Below, piece after piece: positions 58,051 to 64,000 of a stretch of 64,000 bases of DNA. A model generated the notes under the pieces. The model had not been told where the DNA came from. It saw only the letters and a program-made list of their open reading frames with translations, and did no database searches. The position numbers and the translations under genes were made by a program. Location: positions 15,898,893 to 15,962,892 of the forward strand of contig OZ025244.1 of assembly GCA_964019155.1 (NCBI GenBank), given 5' to 3'. The stretch comes from Osedax fenrisi. Taxonomy: Eukaryota; Annelida; Polychaeta; Sabellida; Siboglinidae. Position 1 is the stretch's first letter. Each line of letters starts with the position of its first letter.

Positions 58051-58431
58051 TTACAATAATCCATTGCAGCAGTATTTGCGATAAATATTTAGACTGCCTG
58101 TCATGACACGAATACTGAGTAGCGTAATATCATGCTTCCTCAGGCCTAACGAATATAGGTCTTTAGACGTTAGGGATGAGGGTATACCACGCCAGTTCCA
58201 ACAAGAGGCACTTAGTTTAGCCTGCTTTGCATCAGTAAGTTGTTTTGCGTAGGAGAGTATTTCAGGTTTGTTATAGTAGTCAGTTTTGTGTCGGTAATTA
58301 GTATCGGTATCTATTGTATCAGTTAAGATTTGCGTATCTATAATATAAACAATGTCATTTCGGTAAGCCAGTAAGTCAGGTTTGCGTAAGCCAAGTTGTG
58401 TTCGTATGTGTGCCCAAGAAACCAAAATCAT
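58051..58431 (-). pseudogene. Restriction-like endonuclease C-terminus of the R2-superfamily element
   Basis: One open frame of about 125 codons ends at a stop. HIRTQLGLRKPDLLAYRNDI, then VYIIDTQ, carries the (K/R)PD...D layout of the type IIS-like endonuclease in R2, R4 and NeSL elements, which nicks the target. WNWRGIPSS and LGLRKHDITLLSIRVMTGSL follow. The start at 58431 is artificial; the true upstream part lies beyond the inserted block. Confidence 0.8.
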
Positions 58432-58787
58432 AAAATGTACATGTACAGAAACAGTTCTTGTGTACTAGTATTGGTAACAGTTTTTTGGTAAGTTTCTGTA
58501 ATAGTTACGATGTACATGAACGCAATCAGGATTTTCGTACTATTGTACGTAACCATAGTACATTGTACTAGTACAAATCCGGATTTCCGTACTATTGTCT
58601 GTAACCATAAACCAATAGTTATATAAATAATAAAACAAATTTATTTATATATAAATATTTATTATAATTAGAATTATTTGTTTGTCCTTTGAAATCTCTG
58701 TTTCATTTCTTTCAAAATAATTGAAAGAAGAGGTGTATTCACATATACAGTTGAGCTAATTTCTGTAATATTAAATAATAATTAGTT

Positions 58788-58832
<45 letters not shown>

Positions 58833-58843
58833 CCTATACTCTT

Positions 58844-58917
<74 letters not shown>

Positions 58918-59594
58918 ATATACCATATATATATACAATTAAAAGTTGTATAGGTAATAATTGTATGCATAATTTTTATTGTTAACTGGCATTAAGTTAA
59001 AGTTTATCGGTTACTTATACTTATGCATTCAAGTTCAAAGTAGCAATAAATACATCTAGAACTTTGATAAATAATTATTTATCTATAATTTATTAGTACC
59101 GCAATTTAAATAGCACTAATATGCGGCACCATAGTGCCACTATCACTGATTACTTTACTTACTGGGTATATATATATAACACAGTGAAGTTTATTCGTAT
59201 ATAACTTTATTGACGAAGACCTGTATAATAACATAACAAATAATAATAACACAGTAATAATAATGATGACAATGACAATATGTACCAACCAGGTTAGACG
59301 CAGGACCGAAAGTGTATCAATCTCACCGAGCCGCATTCCTTTTATAGGAAACAAATCACACGAAATAGAAACACGATAACAAATATAAAATACAAAACGA
59401 ATAACAATTTATACAAATAATACAAATTTAATTACAAAATATAAATCTACACATAGCTATGCAATCAACAGAGCGTGAAGCCTAAAACAATTTATGCATG
59501 CAGATATATCGATATTATGTAATGACCAAATTGAATTTAATTCAATTCGACATAAATGTATATTACATTAATCAATATATCTGCAGACTTCACT

Positions 59595-59645
<51 letters not shown>

Positions 59646-59677
59646 TTACATATACAATATAATATAAATATAATATA

Positions 59678-59721
<44 letters not shown>

Positions 59722-59796
59722 CTTATATTCTATTTATATTACATTTAGGTATATATATATATATATATATTACTTTATTTATATTATATTTACTAC

Positions 59797-59830
59797 ATAA
59801 AACGTATACGTTACTATAGTACGGTGTAAC

Positions 59831-59906
<76 letters not shown>

Positions 59907-59940
59907 GTTACTGATGCACTACAGTAACGTATACATTTTG
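59797..59940. repeat. Large inverted repeat around (TA)n
   Basis: AAAACGTATACGTTACTATA, then GTACGGTGTAACCACACACA, is mirrored by TGTGTGTGTGGTTACTGATG, then CACTACAGTAACGTATACAT, across about 60 bases of TA. The right arm belongs to the tandem 65 bp repeat. Confidence 0.88.
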
Positions 59941-60165
59941 TAACCTCTATATTCAAACTACTAAATATGGTTACAGCCGTACTATAGTATCGTATACGTT
60001 TTGTAACCTATCTATTGAAACCACAGAACCAGATAGAATTCTTTCTAGCTCTATGATTCAAACTAATAAATATGGTTACAGCCGTACTATAGTAACGTAT
60101 ACGTTTTGTAACCCCTCTATTCAAACTAATAAATATGGTTACAGCCGTACTACGGTTTGTAACCA
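59925..60165. repeat. Tandem repeat, about 65 bp unit (GGTTACAGCCGTACTATAGT)
   Basis: Three to four units of TTCAAACTAATAAATATGGT, TACAGCCGTACTATAGTAAC, GTATACGTTTTGTAACC. A further shortened unit follows at 60136-60200. Confidence 0.88.
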
Positions 60166-60237
60166 TATGGTTACAGCTGTAATACGAACTGTAACCATTA
60201 ATGGTTGCATGAAATACATTTTTGGTTGCTTGGGTGG

Positions 60238-61980
60238 TTACAGTATAGTTGTAAATTTGTACTTATTAAGTAGAGTGATTAAAAGAGCGTTAACATAATT
60301 ATGCCTGTGAATAATGTTATTATAATTAAATCTACAGGTCTGCATAATATGATTTAGGCAGTCATATTTATAATTACACCCTCGCCTTAAACAGTTTGTA
60401 TTTAAACTCGGAAACATACGTTTACATCTGTAATGTGTATATAGTAGACCGTGCTTTAGCTTTACCATATCTACAAAATCGCGACCAGAAAACATCTTTA
60501 TAGGAGAAGTTAACCAATTATTAATAAAAGGACTATGCGTGCCTAATTCTAAACCCTTGCCATCGACAGAATTAAATAAATATATTGAATGATATTTATT
60601 TATGGAGGTGTTATCAATAAACGTGTATTCATCGTATATTCGAGGTGTAGACCATTTTAGAATAACACTATCGGGAAGAGTTTGAATAATAGTGTCATCA
60701 TTCCTTCTAATGGATGAAATCCTTTTTAGCCGCAGCACCGGTATTGCCAGAAAAAGACGAGTGATAGCTATCCCACCGACACTACTTGGTGCGTAGAATA
60801 CACCGAGTGAAGTATCTGAAGGTAGTCGAAGCCAACGTCTGACGAACGCCCGAATACTTCTGTCCATCGTTTTTAATGAATTTAAATAGACGTTAGAGAA
60901 AGTCAAGGTATGAAGCATACTTGGAATTAGATGATTTTTGAGCATAAACAATTTTTGTTGGGGTTTTAGAGTAGATTTAGATATTGCCAAGAGTTTCGAT
61001 GTGAGGTCATTATTAATTGAATTATTTTTATTATCCAAAGCGCCTATGTTGATGCCAAGATATCTATAAGTGTCTTCTATATTTAGCGCTTTAATTGTAG
61101 AATTATCAATAGATATAAAACTATATGGGTTACATATCCATTGTTTTTTCTTTGGGTTAATAATTATATTCAATGTAGCGCATTTTGATTTATTAACGTT
61201 TAACCCACATTGAGCTAGTCTAAATAAAACATGATCAACTTGATATTGCATCATTACATCATCTTTCGCAAATAAAACCAGATCATCTGCAAATGCCATA
61301 TGGCTTATTGTACTATTTCCTTGTAAATTAATGCTACCTGGCATATTATCAGTTACATAATCTATAATGGAGTTAAAAAGAGCGGGAGACATTGGGTCAC
61401 CTTGTTTTACTCCACGATTGACTGGTATACTAGGTGATACTCCATTTTTATATTTTAATTGAGTTGAACAATCAGAATAAGTATGCATGATATAACTTGT
61501 ATACATTTTAGGAGTCCCTACTCTTTCGGCTAATGCAACAATTGAGTTGTGAGATACCGTATCAAAAGCTTTAGAAACATCCAACAAACACATATTTAAT
61601 GGGCGTAATGCATTTTTATGCTGATATATAATAGATTTAAGTAAAAAGATATTCTCAGCAATACCATCACGTCGAACAAAAGCTTTTTGCCGTGGATTAA
61701 GACTAATTGTGTTTTCAATTCTGCGTGCCAACATTTTATGGAAAAGTCTACAGAATATCGATGACATAGTTATCGGACGATAATGAGACGGCTCAGTACT
61801 GTGCTTAGTTTTAGGGATTAAAGTAGTTAGACCTAATTTAAATGCGGAAGGTGCAGTCGATGATATGAGATAAATATTAAAGCGAGCTGTTCTATTATTT
61901 AGACCAATCTTAGTTAAATCGCATTTTTTAAGACCATCTATTCCCGGGGCGCCGTCGTGTATATATACGTATATATACAT
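60238..61980 (-). pseudogene. Reverse transcriptase frame of the R2-superfamily element
   Basis: About 570 codons are intact. The frame begins within (TA)n-derived residues, so the real element sequence starts near DGAPGIDGLKK. RT motifs in order: TLIPKTKHSTEPSHYRPITM, LLDVSKAFDTVSHNSI (motif A), NRGVKQGDPMSPALFNSIID (motif B), AFADDLVLFAKDD (motif C) and YRYLGINIG (motif E). A thumb and linker follow, with LGVFYAPSSVGGIAITRL and a zinc-knuckle-like CLRRGCNYKYDCLNH...TC typical of the R2 group. The last residues (KYKFTTIL) run into the inserted block. The absence of stops suggests recent activity. Confidence 0.9.
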
Positions 61981-61983
61981 ATA

Positions 61984-61987
<4 letters not shown>

Positions 61988-62027
<40 letters not shown>
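61988..62027. repeat. (TA)n at the 5' truncation of the R2-superfamily element
   Basis: Pure TA run where the retrotransposon stops. Confidence 0.9.
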
Positions 62028-62029
<2 letters not shown>

Positions 62030-62033
<4 letters not shown>

Positions 62034-62288
62034 GAGACGTACGTCGTACGTCAGTACACGTGTACTACTACGTGAATTGCATGGTATTCTTGAAACAAAA
62101 GGAGACCATGACACAACTATAAAATTACTACAAATCTATAAAAATTCAATATATATTTTTATAATGTAATTAATACATATAATTAATTATATTTACAAAA
62201 ATTGTCTATAGGAAATTGTCATAGACATCTAAGGGGCGAAGCCCTATATTAATATATAACGTCTTTGGCAATTGTAATACCAATACGT
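62030..62288. other. Flank with short palindromes
   Basis: ACGTACGTCGTACGTCAGTA and ACACGTGT lie near 62038-62070. Otherwise AT-rich. Confidence 0.5.
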
Positions 62289-62310
62289 CATATAACCTCG
62301 AGGTTATATG
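62289..62310. repeat. CCTCC hairpin family, member 3
   Basis: CATATAACCTCGAGGTTATA then TG, a perfect 22-base palindrome, followed by AGGTCTTAAGACC. Confidence 0.85.
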
Positions 62311-62448
62311 AGGTCTTAAGACCAATTGATAATACTAGAAATTATGTAAAATAGATAGTCATCATACAAAATAATATACTATATCTATATCCGGATCTAT
62401 ATATACTAATTTTACATATGTTCCTGTTTATATTCATTCTATTAACAG

Positions 62449-62480
62449 GACCTCCTATAAAATCGAGGTTATAGTTGGTG
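62449..62480. repeat. CCTCC hairpin family, member 4 (degraded)
   Basis: GACCTCCTATAAAATCGAGG then TTATAGTTGGTG keeps the layout of members 1-3 with mismatches. Confidence 0.65.
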
Positions 62481-62504
62481 TTGATACAAGTCAATGTACT
62501 GCAT

Positions 62505-62926
62505 GCATAGATCATTTAGATTTGAGAATAATTTACATCAATAGTAATAACTTAGTTTTAATAATATGTGTAATAATAATAATAGTCAATGTATACATTT
62601 AGGCATGACCATGGTAAACGAAGAAGCGCGATTCTCATCTAGGGTTAACCCGGAAATTTACCCGTTTCACTTTCCTAACTCAGCTAACAGTAATATCATA
62701 ATGTATCAACATGTATACCTATAGGTCCTACTGCATAGATCATTTAGATTTGAGAATAATTTACATCACTAGTAATAACTTAGTTTTAATAATATTTGTA
62801 ATAATAATAATAGTAATATCAGAATTTAGGCATGACCATGGTAAACGAAGAAGCGCGATTCTCATCTAGGGTTAACCCGGAAATTTACCCGTTTCACTTT
62901 CCTAACTCAGCTAACAGTAATATCAT
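62505..62926. repeat. Direct duplication, period 228 bp
   Basis: GCATAGATCATTTAGATTTG through CAGCTAACAGTAATATCATA occurs at 62505-62702 and 62733-62926 with few differences. Each copy contains AGGGTTAACCCGGAAATTTA then CCCGTTTCAC. It lies upstream of the possible first exon at 63233. Confidence 0.92.
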
Positions 62927-62927
62927 C

Positions 62928-63145
62928 ATAATAGCAGCATAACAGCATATGTTATAGACTCACATGTTTACATTGTGCTATTATGCTTCCATTATGCTGC
63001 TATTAAATGTATATTATGATGCTATTAATTTGTCATGCTATTATGCTGCTGTTATGCTGCTATTATTCTGCAATTATGCTAATATTATGCTGTTATTAAT
63101 TTTAAAAGTATATTATGCTGCTATTATGCTGCTATTATTAGAATA
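62928..63145. repeat. ATGCTGCTATT tandem repeat
   Basis: Many copies of TATTATGCTGC or TGCTATTATGC with short interruptions. The frame through it is an artefact. Confidence 0.88.
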
Positions 63146-63232
63146 TATTTAATAAATAACTATTCCTCTTTTAATATATATGAATTGATTGACACATCTC
63201 TGTATTTACTTCCATTGGTTTTCGTCATCAAC

Positions 63233-63335
63233 ATGGCGTTAACAAGTAATACTTTGATTAATTCTATTAAAACATTAATTATAATAGCAATTTTAATTAT
63301 AAATATACAATGTGAATTTAAAGATATTGACCAAG
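63233..63335 (+). CDS. Possible first exon with signal peptide
   Basis: ATG at 63233 sits in a good start context (CATCAACATGG). It opens MALTSNTLINSIKTLIIIAI, then LIINIQCEFKDIDQ. A hydrophobic core of about 12 residues ending in Gln-Cys before a charged segment looks like a secretory signal with cleavage near the Cys. CAAG before GTATTC offers a donor (phase 1). No downstream exon is in the window. AT-rich DNA makes hydrophobic frames by chance, so this stays tentative. Confidence 0.35.
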
Positions 63336-63379
63336 GTATTCATTATATTAAAAACACAATTTATATTATACTTAAATGA

Positions 63380-64000
63380 TAAAGTATACATTTAATATAA
63401 TGTATGTTTAGTTATTGTCGAGTTGTGTATTTTTTAAATATTTAAAATTTATTTACATATTTATTGATATTACTTGTTTATTTTATTATTAATAAGTATT
63501 ATTATAAGGTAGAATGAATTACTTATATTATAAGCGATTACAATATTATATTTCATATTTATTTATTAATATATAACTCAGTTATTTTATTAGTGTATTT
63601 AATAATTTATAGATAATTAATTTATTAGCAATAAACACATTTTTTAACATACATTATTTATTAAATTATTTTAATATTAGATTTATTTGTTAGTTTATTA
63701 TTGGTATATGCATTATTATCGATATTAGTGATGATTAGTCTTATAATACTTAGAACTTCGAAAACATACTTTTTTTAGAATTAATAATAATAATAATTAT
63801 TATTATTATTATAATAATCAGATTAGTTCCTCATAAAAATGAGAGTGAACCCAGGTAGATATAGAAGTTCACTGAACTTATTGAGATATCTACGTGTCAG
63901 AAAAAGGAATGGAAAAAAATAAACATATTAAAGTAAAAATAGAGTACAATTAGAAATTTCAAAGGAAAAGTAAAATATAAAGTAACATTTTAAATATTAA
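63380..64000. other. Right edge, AT-rich
   Basis: An (AAT)n/(ATT)n palindromic run lies at 63780-63815. No gene was seen. Confidence 0.45.

Larger units (their letters stand above)
58432..60245. repeat. Repeat-rich block splitting the R2-superfamily element
   Basis: It contains (TA)n arrays at 58792-58828, 58849-58915, 59600-59641, 59683-59720 and 59838-59895, plus a family of about 65 bp repeats around GGTTACAGCCGTACTATAGT then AACGTATACGTTTTGTAACC. Between 59100 and 59580 AT-rich filler is found. No gene is supported; the frames at 59106-59354 and 59723-59956 are noise. Confidence 0.75.
57929..61960 (-). mobile_element. R2-superfamily non-LTR retrotransposon, 5'-truncated, interrupted
   Basis: It combines a long RT frame (60238-61955) with a restriction-like endonuclease end (58051-58425). 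A 3' UTR ends in about 13 A on the minus strand (57930-57942). The two coding parts are separated by a roughly 1.8 kb repeat-rich block. The 5' end stops abruptly in a (TA)n array, as expected for incomplete reverse transcription or replication slippage. No 28S rDNA target was seen at the flanks. Confidence 0.85.

Noticed and set aside
1..64000. Prokaryotic features (operons, CRISPR, attachment sites, Rho-independent terminators)
   Set aside because: Split genes, tRNA-SINEs and LINE remains show animal nuclear DNA. Regular short repeats here are microsatellites or minisatellites without spacers.

Overview
The window looks like nuclear DNA of an AT-rich invertebrate animal. By eye it is roughly three quarters A+T. 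Genes are cut into short exons spread through introns full of (TA)n arrays, fold-back elements and decayed non-LTR retrotransposons. There are no bacterial-type operons, ribosome binding sites or CRISPR arrays. The phylum cannot be fixed from sequence alone. Most of the long open frames are microsatellite or transposon shadows. The real coding content was found by reading short exons, checking splice sites and testing that codon phase agrees across each intron.

Four split genes are supported. (1) At 1790-3796 (+) are the last two visible exons of an unidentified conserved-looking protein. (2) At 13190-21212 (+) is POP4/Rpp29, a protein subunit of RNase P and RNase MRP. Five exons give about 165 residues and the extreme N-terminus was not found. 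(3) At 21670-30068 (-) is KDSR, 3-ketodihydrosphingosine reductase. Ten exons give 298 residues, all its introns are phase 0, and the membrane-anchor first exon was not found. POP4 and KDSR converge tail to tail with about 450 bases between their stops. (4) At 36928-52198 (-) is a CCDC191-like coiled-coil protein of about 960 residues in 21 exons; one junction is unresolved. KDSR and the CCDC191-like gene lie head to tail on the minus strand. Two intact tRNA genes (Thr-CGT and Leu-TAA) lie in the left third, the second inside a POP4 intron. A possible signal-peptide first exon lies at 63233-63335 (+).

The rest is mobile and repeated DNA. Non-LTR retrotransposon pieces lie at 1-1200, 4600-5700, 8690-9050, 15105-15250, 19122-19390 and 35150-35990. 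An R2-superfamily element at 57929-61960 has a long RT frame, a restriction-like endonuclease end and a poly(A) tail, and is split by a 1.8 kb repeat-rich block. DNA elements include a 1.47 kb hAT-like element (6819-8290) and a 205 bp one (42510-42714), both with 8 bp duplications. There are two 0.6 kb elements bounded by TTAA in opposite orientation, and several fold-back MITE families. A tRNA-derived SINE family is present in at least eight copies.

Noteworthy patterns: 21 of 34 inferred splice donors read GTT rather than GTA or GTG. A short hairpin family built on CCTCCTATAACC recurs around the R2-like element. Seven-residue repeats in one CCDC191 exon arise from a 21 bp tandem repeat.
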